This document shows, piece after piece, positions 35,403 to 44,807 of a stretch of 64,000 nt of DNA. The notes under the pieces are model-generated. The model saw only the letters and a list, made by a program, of their open reading frames with translations, made no database searches and was not told the origin of the DNA. The translations under genes were made by a program, and so were the position numbers. Position 1 is the stretch's first letter, and every line of letters starts with the position of its first letter. The DNA comes from an uncultured Prevotella sp. (GTDB taxonomy: Bacteria > Bacteroidota > Bacteroidia > Bacteroidales > Bacteroidaceae): the NCBI GenBank assembly GCA_945873145.1, contig CAMCBZ010000006.1, positions 1-64,000 of the forward strand. The letters are read 5' to 3'.

Positions 35403-36338
35403 TTAATGAATCTTTCCGGGTGTCTCCACGCTGTTGATCGTGACCTTCACCTTTGTGGGATCCACAAGATCTTTCCAAAGGTTATAGAGTTCGATCGCCC
35501 AGACCACAGCACCTTGGCACTCGCCCGGCAACGTAGCAAAGACAGAATAGGTACCGTCGCCCTTGACCGTGGTGCGTCCGAAGCTGCTGCCACCCCAGTA
35601 AGAGGGATTCCAGTCGGCATCGGCATAGCTCAGTTCGGTCTTATAGTTCTTGGAAGCACCAGCCTTGAGATTGCCGTCGATACCCTTGATCGTGAAGTTG
35701 ACGATCATATTACCGGCGAAGTGCAGGTTCGATGCGTCAACGCCTTTCTTCTTGGTATTGCCGTACTCATTGTAGATCTCGATACGTCCGTCTATGCCAT
35801 TGCCGTCTTTGTTGCCAAACTCTGTCTTGGAGTAATCCATGCTAAACACAGGGTCGGTGTCGAGCGCAATGTTCACGATCTCGGCCTTCACCTTCGACGC
35901 ATCGACGAGGTCGTTGGCGAGATTGTTGATGTCGATACAGAAGACGATAGCACCATCAGCGGTCGCACCACCTGTCTCCATCCAAACGGTGTAGGTACCG
36001 TCACCCGTGATGCGGGCATCATACTTGTCACCAGTGAGCCCGGACCAGTGAGACGGATCCCAGGAGGCGTCAGCATATTCCAGTCCTGCAATGTTTTCCT
36101 TAGCGGCTCCACTCTTGTAGTTGCCGTCGAGTCCACTGATCTTGAAGGTCACAGCCATGGTGTTGCTGAAACGGATAGAGGAGGGATCGATGACGGCATT
36201 GCCTTTCGTCTTACCGTACTCGCTGTAGATCTCAATGCGTATACGCCCGTTTTTTCTCCAAGTCGCCGATGTCGAGCTTACCCGATCCGTTCGGTTTGAT
36301 CTCGGAATATGGGCGTACGGTGCGCAGGCAGACGCCAT
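35403..36338 (-). pseudogene. C-terminal part of a frameshifted surface lipoprotein (tandem CBM-like repeats)
   Basis: The reading frame has 311 codons, but its first 29 are out-of-frame sequence of the preceding gene and carry no signal peptide. From codon 30 (NGRIRIEIYSEYG) it reads as two tandem modules of about 130 residues. They share IEIY-EYG, DGN-K-GA, YADA-W-PS-W and DGTYSV/DGTYTV with each other, like carbohydrate-binding beta-sandwiches. The upstream frame runs to the same place (GKLDIGDLEK), and deleting one A from the A6 run (36250-36255 on the plus strand) fuses them into one protein of about 702 residues. It is either a real phase change or a sequencing indel. Confidence 0.75.
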
Positions 36339-37512
36339 AGTGTCGCAGCGAGTTGCCGTTTTTCACGATGCCATTGCCGTCGAAGGTCAGCGTGTTGGCA
36401 TAGTTGCCGTCGACCTTACTGGCGGTTCCGGTCCAGTAGAAAGCCTTGCCGTCGTTGATGATCTCCTTGCCGTCGCGGTAGCCGGTGTATGGGAAGAAGA
36501 TGGAGTTGCCGTTGGCGGCAGTGAAGCGGATGCCCTTCACGCCATTGACGGTGTCGAAGGTTTTCTTGGTCTTCTCGATGAGTTCCTTGACCTGATCGAG
36601 TGTCGGCATCTGGGAATAGAACGGGAACGAGCCGTCGATGTCGAGATTGTTGGTGAGGTCGAGTTCCGTGTTGGCGATGTCACCGGTAGAATAGTCAGCG
36701 TTGTCCTTGGAGTACTGTTCGGCAGTCTTGTCGCCGTATCCAAAGTAAGCGCCCACGCCTTCCTCGCTCTCCGCGCCAATGTTGCACTTCGCCCACGTGA
36801 CGCTGAGTCCGAGATCGACATATTCCATCGTCTGCGTCTTGGTGGTGAGCTGCTTTACAGGACCATATACATATCCGTCGCCTACCTTGACGAAAGCCTT
36901 ATAATAATAGGTGGTGCCGGGCAGCAGCCCGCCCACTGTGGTAAGATCAAAGTCGCGCGCATCGGAGAGCAGATCTTTGCTCATCCCTATCTTCATGCCT
37001 TTCTCCACCGTGCCGAGGCCTTCGAGTCCGGAAAAAGAGGCAGAGAAGGTAGCCTTGGTGTAGCTGATGTCAGTGGCGTCGAGTGTCTCGGCTTTGGCAT
37101 CCGTGGCGACAAAGGTCTTCACCTCACCATATTTATATACCTTGTTCTGCAGGCAGACATAGGTGGCATAGTGGTAGGTAGTGCCGGTGTGGAGACCACT
37201 GAGACTGGCTCGGATGGTGTCGGCCGACAGTGAGCCGCGCACCTTGGTGCCGCCGGCGGTGGGATCGTCGGCAGTGGAATACATCACGCCGACCTCATAA
37301 TTCGACGGATCGGCAGAGGAGAGATCATCGACGGTGCCGTCGATGGCAGCGCTGACGGCCGTCACAGCGGCGTCGCCCGTGGTGATGGAGGTGACGATCG
37401 GCGTGGTTGACACCGAGTAGTTGTCATCGTCGGAACAGGAAGTGATGATGAGCGAAGAGGCCAGCAGTGAGGTGGCCATCATCATCAGTCCGGGAAAATA
37501 TTTCAATTTCAT
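36232..37512 (-). CDS. Surface lipoprotein with FISUMP domain (N-terminal part of a frameshifted gene)
   Basis: A 426-codon frame for a PUL lipoprotein with lipobox LIITSCSDDD. It has two fibronectin-type III-like modules (residues about 35-110 and 120-230, with GLHTGTTYHYATYV and GLLPGTTYYYKAFV). A FISUMP-type domain follows (YVDLGLSVTWAKCNIGA, YWTGTAS, GVCLRTVRP). It then stops after ten residues in the next module, where an A6 run shifts the frame away from the downstream repeats. It would act as a surface glycan-binding protein of the PUL; the binding role is inferred from position and architecture. Confidence 0.8.
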   Translation of the reverse strand: MKLKYFPGLMMMATSLLASSLIITSCSDDDNYSVSTTPIVTSITTGDAAVTAVSAAIDGTVDDLSSADPSNYEVGVMYSTADDPTAGGTKVRGSLSADTIRASLSGLHTGTTYHYATYVCLQNKVYKYGEVKTFVATDAKAETLDATDISYTKATFSASFSGLEGLGTVEKGMKIGMSKDLLSDARDFDLTTVGGLLPGTTYYYKAFVKVGDGYVYGPVKQLTTKTQTMEYVDLGLSVTWAKCNIGAESEEGVGAYFGYGDKTAEQYSKDNADYSTGDIANTELDLTNNLDIDGSFPFYSQMPTLDQVKELIEKTKKTFDTVNGVKGIRFTAANGNSIFFPYTGYRDGKEIINDGKAFYWTGTASKVDGNYANTLTFDGNGIVKNGNSLRHYGVCLRTVRPYSEIKPNGSGKLDIGDLEKKRAYTH

Positions 37513-37575
37513 GATAACTTGCTTTATAGTAACACTAACAATTGATGCTGGACCGTCAGCTGTTCCTCAAGCTGT

Positions 37576-37609
37576 GGAGGACCGACGACTCACGTCGTCT
37601 TTGTCCTCC
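37576..37609 (-). promoter_or_regulatory. Hairpin between two PUL lipoprotein genes
   Basis: GGAGGAC/GTCCTCC and GACGAC/GTCGTC form a two-part stem in the 151-nt gap between the lipoprotein genes. There is no T run, so it is more likely an mRNA-stability or processing site than a terminator. Confidence 0.5.
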
Positions 37610-37663
37610 CGAACTTGATGTATGAAGCCTAAATCCAATATCTATAAAAAAACAGAGCGGTCC

Positions 37664-39502
37664 TTATTTGTGTGAACCACGTGTGGCACGATGATGCGCT
37701 TTGGCATTGTCTGGTTTGACAAACGGCGCGCCAACGTCCATCTTCACTTCTACTGTCACCGAGAACGTCTTGGAGAAGCTGCATTGAGCGGCAAGTCCTG
37801 CCGAGGCTCCCCAAGGATTGACGATATAGCGACGTGCAGTAGATTCCTTGTCACCGACTCCCCGGTCAATGGCAGCGTCGTCGAAGGCAACGTCCTTGCC
37901 GTCGGCCTGAATGCTCTTCACCACGACATCGCAGTTAGGATGGTCACCGAGCAGTTTCTCTATATCGAGATAGACACCATAGACATTGTTGCAACTGCCG
38001 TTGATGGTGAAGGTATAGGTACCGTCAGAGCCGTCCTTGACAAAGACGTCGTCGCTCTGCTGGAAGGTCCAACCCGCGTCAAAGAGGTGCAGACCACCTT
38101 TGTAGGTCTTGGCCACACCGGCGCGCACGACAGTCCACTGATAGCCCATGTACTGATAGAACTTACCCTGATCGTCGTACTCCCGTGCTCCCCACACGAT
38201 ATTGTCCAGTCCGCCGGTCTGCGGATTACAGTTGGTCTCCTGGCTGAATCCGAGGATACGCAGACTGCTTTCGTTGGTGGTCATCACGGCGCGTCCGTCC
38301 TTGCTGATGGCAAAGGTGGGCAGAGCGGGCGTGAAGGAGTAGATGCCTTCCTTGCTCAGCGTGTAGGTGCCCTTGGTCTCGTTGCCGTCGGGAGCGGTGA
38401 ACGTGTAGCTGTGGTTGCTGCTGTTCATCACGATGGTGACATCCTCAAGGTTGTCGATAGCGTCGAAGGCCGTCACGCCCTTTGCCTTTCCGTCCTTGGT
38501 GTACCAGTCAAAGCCGGTGAGCTTGTAGGTGATGATGCGGTCGTTCTTCGGTTCCACGAAGTCCATCCAACCGTCTTCCAAGGTTGGGAAAACCTCCACC
38601 TCAGGAGCCTCGTAGTGGTCGGCATAGTCTTTCGATACGAAGTTGAAGCAGAGCCACCACTTGCCCTCGCCGGAGGTGTCAGGGTTGCGAAGGATGGCGA
38701 GACGCAGCTGGTTGTTGGTCAGCGTGACGATATGGATGTCTTTTTGCCATCCGACGGCGTCCTGACGGTCATCCCATTTGGGTGAGTGGAGCAGCGGACA
38801 GTCGGTCAGGTTGAGCTTGTGATTGTCGAGATCGAGCAGATAAGTGCCTTTCTGAGCCTTGGCAACGCCACTGGGATCGTAGGTCACGCTCTGCACGTTG
38901 GCACCATCCTTCAAGTCGAAGGTGATGGAACTCTTCATGAAGTTGCCCGACTCATCCTCGTGGTTGGCAGCGGGATCCCAGTTGCTCGTGAAGTTGTTCC
39001 ACTCAGCATTGGTGGCCGAGGGGTCGCCATAGGATATCTCGCCCGAGCAGAGCCCATAGTTTCCGTTGTCGGGAATCCACGTCTTGCTCTGTCCGACACC
39101 ACCGGTGAGCATGGTGTAGAGTTCGTTGTTGACAAAGTCGGCACAGAACTCATCGACGGTGAAGTGAGCAGTGTCGCCGTAGACATAGCCGCCGCGTGTG
39201 TTCACACCGAAGAGCACGTCGTAGGTGCCGGGAAACGGAATCTTCAGCGTGACCTCTTTCTCCTGAGACCGGCCTTGCGGCCCAATCCAGTTGACCTGAT
39301 AGCGGTCGGCCATCAGACTCTTCAAATACACGATGTTGGGGTTCTGGTCGTCGTGGGTGATGGTATAGGCCTGTCCTTCGACGAGATCAGCCGGCGTGAC
39401 ATCCTTGTCGCCGAGGTCGTAGTCATCGGGCGAGCACGCTGCCATGCCGAAGAGCATGAGAGCCGCCCCTGCTAAGGCATAGATATAATGATTGATTTTC
39501 AT
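37664..39502 (-). CDS. PUL surface lipoprotein, probable glycan-binding protein
   Basis: A 612-residue lipoprotein with lipobox LFGMAACSPDD. The N-terminal 120 residues look like a PKD/Ig-like module (VNWIGPQGRSQEKEVTLKIPFPGTYDVLFGV). The rest is rich in beta-strand and aromatic residues (WDPAANHED, KWWLCFNF, GYQWTVV), as in carbohydrate-binding surface proteins. It lies 64 nt downstream of susD, the usual place of a surface glycan-binding protein (SusE/SGBP type). No catalytic motif is seen. The family is not recognised beyond this. Confidence 0.8.
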   Translation of the reverse strand: MKINHYIYALAGAALMLFGMAACSPDDYDLGDKDVTPADLVEGQAYTITHDDQNPNIVYLKSLMADRYQVNWIGPQGRSQEKEVTLKIPFPGTYDVLFGVNTRGGYVYGDTAHFTVDEFCADFVNNELYTMLTGGVGQSKTWIPDNGNYGLCSGEISYGDPSATNAEWNNFTSNWDPAANHEDESGNFMKSSITFDLKDGANVQSVTYDPSGVAKAQKGTYLLDLDNHKLNLTDCPLLHSPKWDDRQDAVGWQKDIHIVTLTNNQLRLAILRNPDTSGEGKWWLCFNFVSKDYADHYEAPEVEVFPTLEDGWMDFVEPKNDRIITYKLTGFDWYTKDGKAKGVTAFDAIDNLEDVTIVMNSSNHSYTFTAPDGNETKGTYTLSKEGIYSFTPALPTFAISKDGRAVMTTNESSLRILGFSQETNCNPQTGGLDNIVWGAREYDDQGKFYQYMGYQWTVVRAGVAKTYKGGLHLFDAGWTFQQSDDVFVKDGSDGTYTFTINGSCNNVYGVYLDIEKLLGDHPNCDVVVKSIQADGKDVAFDDAAIDRGVGDKESTARRYIVNPWGASAGLAAQCSFSKTFSVTVEVKMDVGAPFVKPDNAKAHHRATRGSHK

Positions 39503-39566
39503 AAAGCGTTTTCTGTTTAGTCCATTCTTTGTTTATGGTGAAAGGAAAATGGTTGCTGCCCAAGGA

Positions 39567-41288
39567 TTACCATCCGGCATTCTGTTTGAGCAGGTTGTTG
39601 GAGCGTTGGATCTGCGTGAGCGGAATCTGGCAGAAGCCTCGTTTGCTCTTGATGTTCTCGGCCTTGATGGTCACCGTCTCTTCCCTGCCGCCGGAGATGA
39701 CTCTCTCTCCACTGGCGGCAATGGTGTTGGCTGCCACGTCGATGCCCTGGCGGAGCAGATCCCAGTAGCGGATGCCCTCACCGACGAACTCGAGCTTGCG
39801 CTCTCTGAGGATATTGCTCTCCGTGGCAGGCAACTCGCGGTAGCCGTTGCTGAGCGTGCCGTCGCTCTGCGTGAAGGCACGTTTGCGCACCTCATTGAAA
39901 TAGGTTTGAGCCTTCGGCGAGCCGAGTTCTGCAGCCATCAGCAACACGTCGGCGTAGCGCATGAGCACGTAGTCCTGGGGCTGGGAGATCTGGAAGTCTC
40001 CCGCCATGAGGCCCTGATAGTAGTGTGTCATCGACCAGGAGCCGTCAGTGCCCTTGGTCCACTTAGATCGTGGCGTGTATTTCTTAATGGCAAAGCCCGT
40101 GTACTCGCGCTGGTCAGAGGCCACCTTTTTCCAGGCATCGAGCTGCGTGATGCCTTCCTGGGCCATGTTGATGATGGAAGCACTCTGCCGGCTGTCGCCG
40201 GTGGCGAAGTCGTTCCATGTGGCTGTGGTCACCGTGGCGCCGCCCCAGCCTTGGCCGTAGGGCACACAGATCGTGCCGCCGGTACGCATGCCAAACATCA
40301 CGATGGAGCGGTTGCCGGCATTGTTGCCGTTGTAGTCACCGGTATAGTTGAACTTCATGCTCAGCACCGTCTCGCTGTTGCCGTCGCCGGCATAGGTCGA
40401 GTCGTTGGTCCAGTTGCCGGCAGCGTCCTGCACCCAGTTGTCGCTGGCAGCGGGCCAGAGGTTCTTGAACTGCGGCACGAGGCTGTACTCGCCGCTCCCG
40501 ATGACATCCTCCAAACCGGCCAAAGCCTTAGAGGCAGTCAGTCCGCCGGGCATCTCCTTGCGCTCGTTGTTGTTGTAAACGCCGTCGTAGAAGAGATAGA
40601 CACGGGCGAGCATGGCCTCAGCAGCGTACTTGGTGATGCGGCCGTCGTTGGCTGCTGCCTGACTCTTGGGGTAAGCGTTGGCCGGGATATTGTCGGCCGC
40701 GTAGGTCAGATCGTTGACGATGAGCGCATAGACGCTGTCGGGATCGGCCTGAGGAACGTTCTCGTCGGTAGGCGTGGTGAGCAAGGGGATGTGCTCGAAC
40801 ATGCGTACCATATCGAAATAGCACAGTGCGCGGATGGCACGTGTCTCGCCGAGGATACGGCCCTTGACGGCATCGGAACTCCACTGCGTGCCCTCGGTCT
40901 TGAGCAGCAGTTCATTGCAGTTGTAGATAGCCTTGTAGTAGTCTTCCCACAAATCGTTGTAGATGTTGGTCTGAGAGGCGTCCTGGCTGATGTCGAAACG
41001 GTCTACGACCTGGGAATTGCGGGCGTCGTTGGCACCCGTACCGCCGAAGCATTCGTCGCTCATATACTCTGCTGCCATCTGGAAGGTGAAGGTCGGACCG
41101 AGTGACACGGTGCCCTGCCAGCCGTCGTAGCAACCGATGAGGGCGCGGTCGGCGTCGCTCTGGTTCTTATAGTAGTTACCCGTCGACGTCTCTGTCTTCG
41201 ACGAGACATCGAGGAAATCATTGCCGCAGGAGGTCAAGCCCAAGGAGAGCAGTGCCGTGGCGGCGATGGTGAATATCTTGGTTTTCAT
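39567..41288 (-). CDS. susD: SusD/RagB-type nutrient-binding lipoprotein
   Basis: A 573-residue surface lipoprotein with lipobox LGLTSCGNDFLD. The N-terminal SusD segment DRALIGCYDGW, the helical TPR-type regions (GETRAIRALCYFDMVRMFEHIPLL, ITKYAAEAMLARVYLFYDGVY) and the C-terminal LMRYADVLLMAAELG and NILRERKLEFVGEGIRYWDLLRQG match the family. It binds oligosaccharide over the SusC pore. It is 21 nt from susC and clearly co-transcribed. Confidence 0.96.
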   Translation of the reverse strand: MKTKIFTIAATALLSLGLTSCGNDFLDVSSKTETSTGNYYKNQSDADRALIGCYDGWQGTVSLGPTFTFQMAAEYMSDECFGGTGANDARNSQVVDRFDISQDASQTNIYNDLWEDYYKAIYNCNELLLKTEGTQWSSDAVKGRILGETRAIRALCYFDMVRMFEHIPLLTTPTDENVPQADPDSVYALIVNDLTYAADNIPANAYPKSQAAANDGRITKYAAEAMLARVYLFYDGVYNNNERKEMPGGLTASKALAGLEDVIGSGEYSLVPQFKNLWPAASDNWVQDAAGNWTNDSTYAGDGNSETVLSMKFNYTGDYNGNNAGNRSIVMFGMRTGGTICVPYGQGWGGATVTTATWNDFATGDSRQSASIINMAQEGITQLDAWKKVASDQREYTGFAIKKYTPRSKWTKGTDGSWSMTHYYQGLMAGDFQISQPQDYVLMRYADVLLMAAELGSPKAQTYFNEVRKRAFTQSDGTLSNGYRELPATESNILRERKLEFVGEGIRYWDLLRQGIDVAANTIAASGERVISGGREETVTIKAENIKSKRGFCQIPLTQIQRSNNLLKQNAGW

Positions 41289-41309
41289 TGTCTTCTGAGA
41301 TTAAAGGTA

Positions 41310-44300
41310 TTAGAACTTGAGATTGATGCCGACCAGACAGGTGCGTGGCCGTGGGTAGTAGCCCAGATCCACACCGCTGACCCATCCGTCCATACCGTAG
41401 CCCACCTCGGAATCCATGCCGTTGTAGTGCGTGAAGGTGAAGGCATTCTGCACCTGGAAATAGAGGCGCGCCTGCGAGATGTAAGGCGTATGGATGAGCT
41501 TGGCAAAGTCGTAGCCCAGCGTGATGTTGCTGATGCGGAGGAACTTGCCGTCGTGGATGAAGAGATCAGAGAACTGGTAGTTGATGTTGGTGTTGGTCAC
41601 GCGTGGGATCTTGTTGCTCGTGCCCTCACCGGTCCAGCGGTCGAGGATCTCTGTCGTGTAGTTGGCCGTGGTGGCACCCACGTTGCGATAGCTCTGCACG
41701 ATCTTGTTGCCGGTCTCGCCATTGGCGGTCACGGAGAAGTCAAAACCTTTGTAGTCGAAGCCCAGCGAGAAGCCGAAGGTGAAGTCCGGCATGCCGTTGC
41801 CGAGGTTGACCTTATCGGCATCGTTGATCTTGCCGTCGTGGTTGACATCATAGTATTTCACGTCGCCGGGCTTGGGATCAGCCTGCAGCACACCATTGCC
41901 GTTGGCGATCCAGTCTTTGATCTCCTGCTCGTTTTGGAAGAGTCCGGCTGTCTTGTAGCCCCAGAAATAGCCGATGGGCTCGCCGTTGCTGGCGCGATAG
42001 AACTCCGAAGAGTTGTCGTAGAGCTGATTGGTCTGTCCGTGGATGATGCCGTCCTCGTTGGGGATGTTGCCGACCTTGTTGTGGTTGTAGGCACCATTGA
42101 CGTTGACGAAGTAGTTGAAGTCGCGGCCGATGCGGTCGTTCCAACCGAGGCCTACCTCCACACCGATGTTTTTCACGTCGCCACCATTAATATATGGTGC
42201 ACCGGTACCTGCCGTAGCGAGGATAGGCGGCTGCACGAGCCAGTCCTTCGTGGTCTTGTAGTACCAGTCGAAGTTGACGTTGAGCTTACCGAGCACACGG
42301 GCGTCGAAACCGAAGTCGGTCTGCTCTGAGGTTTCCCAAGTGATGTTTTCGTTGGCCAGACGCGTCACGCGTGCGCCCCACTGGTCGGCTGCTGAACCCT
42401 TCGTCGTACCGAAGTTGTAGTAGACATTGTTGAAAGATACAGGTGCGGTGTACATGTAGTTACCGATGTTTTGGTTACCTACCTGACCCCAACTGCCGCG
42501 CAGTTTGAAGTAGTCAACGACTTTTGCTAAGGGCTTCCAGAACTTTTCGTTGCTCATCACCCAGCCTGCGCTCACCGAGGGGAACCAGCCGAAGCGGTGA
42601 CCACGGGCAAAGCGGCTGGAACCATCACAGCGCAGTGTGGCCGTGGCCATGTAAGTCTCTTTGTAGTTCCACGACAGACGGCCGAAGTAGCTCACCATGC
42701 GCTCTTCGTCCCAAGGCGAGCCGCTGGCGCTGAGTCCTTCCTCCTGCGACTTAGCGGTGCCGTTGCTCACCCAGGCATAAGGCCAGGTGTCGAAGCCCTC
42801 ACGCAAGGAACCGTTGGCGGCATAGAGGCTGCTGCCATTGGTGCGGTAGGCCTCGGTGCCGAGCATCGCGTCGAAGAAATGCTTGCCGAGCGTCCAGTTG
42901 TAGGTCAGCGTGTTGGTCCAGGTGATACCGAAACCGTCGCTCTTGCTCTGGCTGGCCGACGTGCGCGTGTCGTTGTAGCTGTAGACCGAGAAGTGATAGA
43001 GCGGGTTGAAACCACGGTAGTCATTGGAGTCGTACTTCACGCCGAGCGTCGTGCGGAACTTCAGATTCTTGATGAACTGGAACTCTGCGAAGACATTGCC
43101 CGTAAAGGTGGCGTTCTGCGACTTGTTGATGTTGCTGACCATCATCACGCCGTAAGGGTTGCCGTCGGCATTGTACCACGGGCTGTTGGTGGTGTCGTTG
43201 TAAGGACTGCCATACACACCGTTGTCGCTGTAGACCGGAGCCAGGGGCGATGTGCCGAAGGCCGAGCGCAGCGAGTTGTTGTACTGGTTGCCGACGTTGA
43301 GTCCGCGCTTCTTATAATAGATGAAGGAAACCTGCTCGCCGACCTTCAGGAATTTGTCGATGACATTGTATTCTGAGTTGACACGGAAGTTGTAGCGGCC
43401 GTAGTAAGAGACATCCTTACCGCCGACGATACCTTCCTGGTTCATGTATCCCAGGCTCATGGCGTAGTTGCCACGACCACTGCCGCCCGTGATGCCGAGG
43501 GTATAGCTCTCGGTTCCGGCGTTGTCCTTGAACATCTGGTCGACCCAGTCTGTGTCGTAGATCTGACCGGTTGTCGGGTCTGTGATGCCCCACGTGGTGA
43601 TGTTGCCGTCAGCGTCTTTCTGCGTGTAGTAGCTCTTCCAGTCGTAAGCCTGTCCGCCGGAGTTGATATTCTGCTCGTCCATGATGGTCATGTACTGCTG
43701 AGCGTTGAGCATCTTCACCTTGTGGATCGGCTTCTGCCAACCTTTGTAAGCGTCGAAGCTGACCACCGCGCGGCCGTTCTTGCCGCTCTTCGTGGTGACG
43801 AGCACCACGCCGTTGGCCGACTGTGAACCGTAGATGGCGGCGGAGGCAGCGTCCTTCAGCACGTCGATGCTCTCGATGTCGGCAGGATTGAGCGTAGCGA
43901 TGTCGCCACGGATGCCGTCTATAATATAAAGAGGAGAGGAGGAACCGGTGGTGCCGATGCCTCGGATGTTGACCCTGAGTCCCTCACCGGGCTGTCCCGA
44001 CTGCGAGATGATGGTCATACCCGGCGTCTGTCCTTGCAGAGCCTGCAGAGGATTGGTGGTGTTGAGCTTGGCCACATCGTCGCCCTTGACTTGAAGGGTG
44101 GCGCCGGTGACGAGCTTTTTCTTCTGTACACCGTAGCCGATGACCACGACATCGTTGAGCGAGTTGGCCTCTTCGGCAAGCTGAATGGTGAGGTTGTTGC
44201 CTGTCACCTTCACTTTTTGCTGCACAAAACCAATGTAGGAGACGAGAAGCATCTGGCCGTCATTGGCCTCCAAGGAGAAGTGTCCGTCGAGATCCGTCAC

Positions 44301-44480
44301 AGTACCTGACTGCGCGCCGATGACCTTTACCGTCGCTCCCGTGAGCGGCTCGCCATCAGTGGCCGACTTGACCGTGCCTTTCACAATCTTGGCGTAGAGG
44401 GCTGAGCCTTGCAATACGCCGATCGCCGGAAACAGCAAACATGCTATTAGGGCAATTTTGCATAAGATAGATTTACGCAT
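41310..44480 (-). CDS. susC: SusC/RagA-type TonB-dependent oligosaccharide transporter
   Basis: A 1056-residue outer-membrane importer. After a signal peptide come a carboxypeptidase-regulatory-like domain (KGTVKSATDGEPLTGATVKV to about 105), the TonB plug (VVVIGYGVQKKKLVTGA and IRGIGTTGSSSPLYIIDGIRGD) and a long beta-barrel ending in the typical C-terminal LVGINLKF. It pairs with the downstream susD and starts the PUL. A minus-strand -7 box TAATTTTG lies at 44559-44566, about 80 nt upstream. No regulator gene is adjacent. Confidence 0.97.
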   Translation of the reverse strand: MRKSILCKIALIACLLFPAIGVLQGSALYAKIVKGTVKSATDGEPLTGATVKVIGAQSGTVTDLDGHFSLEANDGQMLLVSYIGFVQQKVKVTGNNLTIQLAEEANSLNDVVVIGYGVQKKKLVTGATLQVKGDDVAKLNTTNPLQALQGQTPGMTIISQSGQPGEGLRVNIRGIGTTGSSSPLYIIDGIRGDIATLNPADIESIDVLKDAASAAIYGSQSANGVVLVTTKSGKNGRAVVSFDAYKGWQKPIHKVKMLNAQQYMTIMDEQNINSGGQAYDWKSYYTQKDADGNITTWGITDPTTGQIYDTDWVDQMFKDNAGTESYTLGITGGSGRGNYAMSLGYMNQEGIVGGKDVSYYGRYNFRVNSEYNVIDKFLKVGEQVSFIYYKKRGLNVGNQYNNSLRSAFGTSPLAPVYSDNGVYGSPYNDTTNSPWYNADGNPYGVMMVSNINKSQNATFTGNVFAEFQFIKNLKFRTTLGVKYDSNDYRGFNPLYHFSVYSYNDTRTSASQSKSDGFGITWTNTLTYNWTLGKHFFDAMLGTEAYRTNGSSLYAANGSLREGFDTWPYAWVSNGTAKSQEEGLSASGSPWDEERMVSYFGRLSWNYKETYMATATLRCDGSSRFARGHRFGWFPSVSAGWVMSNEKFWKPLAKVVDYFKLRGSWGQVGNQNIGNYMYTAPVSFNNVYYNFGTTKGSAADQWGARVTRLANENITWETSEQTDFGFDARVLGKLNVNFDWYYKTTKDWLVQPPILATAGTGAPYINGGDVKNIGVEVGLGWNDRIGRDFNYFVNVNGAYNHNKVGNIPNEDGIIHGQTNQLYDNSSEFYRASNGEPIGYFWGYKTAGLFQNEQEIKDWIANGNGVLQADPKPGDVKYYDVNHDGKINDADKVNLGNGMPDFTFGFSLGFDYKGFDFSVTANGETGNKIVQSYRNVGATTANYTTEILDRWTGEGTSNKIPRVTNTNINYQFSDLFIHDGKFLRISNITLGYDFAKLIHTPYISQARLYFQVQNAFTFTHYNGMDSEVGYGMDGWVSGVDLGYYPRPRTCLVGINLKF

Positions 44481-44807
44481 GGTTGGTTTAGTTTTAAATG
44501 TATAATAATTGATGTAGGTATGACTACCTGGTGTCGAACGTTATTAGGAATGACACTGCAAAATTAACTTTTTCCCAACGAAACAGCCCGCAACCATGTT
44601 ACAGAAAAGGTACACAAATGTTACATATTTGGCATTTCCAGGCCCGCGAAAGTGCTGATATGATGCAAGAATAGCATAAATGCGGGGTCGCCACCAATAT
44701 TTTCGCGCTTGCATTTCACGGTATCAGCAGAAAAGCGTAACTTTGCTAACTGAGAGAATAGAACAGGCGGAACGACAGATTTCGCCATAACACATATTTA
44801 TACGCAC
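44481..44807. other. Divergent promoter region between susC and the HAD gene
   Basis: It holds a minus-strand -7 box for susC (44559-44566) and a plus-strand promoter for the HAD gene (44714-44745). A small inverted repeat AGGTA-TGAC-TACCT lies near 44546. No gene is supported. Confidence 0.55.
44714..44745 (+). promoter_or_regulatory. Promoter of the HAD hydrolase gene
   Basis: TTTC at 44714-44717, a 20-nt gap and TAACTTTG at 44738-44745. The -33 box deviates by one base. Confidence 0.6.

Noticed and set aside
36250..36255. Programmed -1 ribosomal frameshift at A6
   Set aside because: Joining the frames needs a +1 shift (or loss of one A), so the A-AAA-AAC heptamer is in the wrong register for -1 slippage.
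39492..41105. 537-codon open frame opposite susD
   Set aside because: It is antisense to a clear SusD gene, with no family features.
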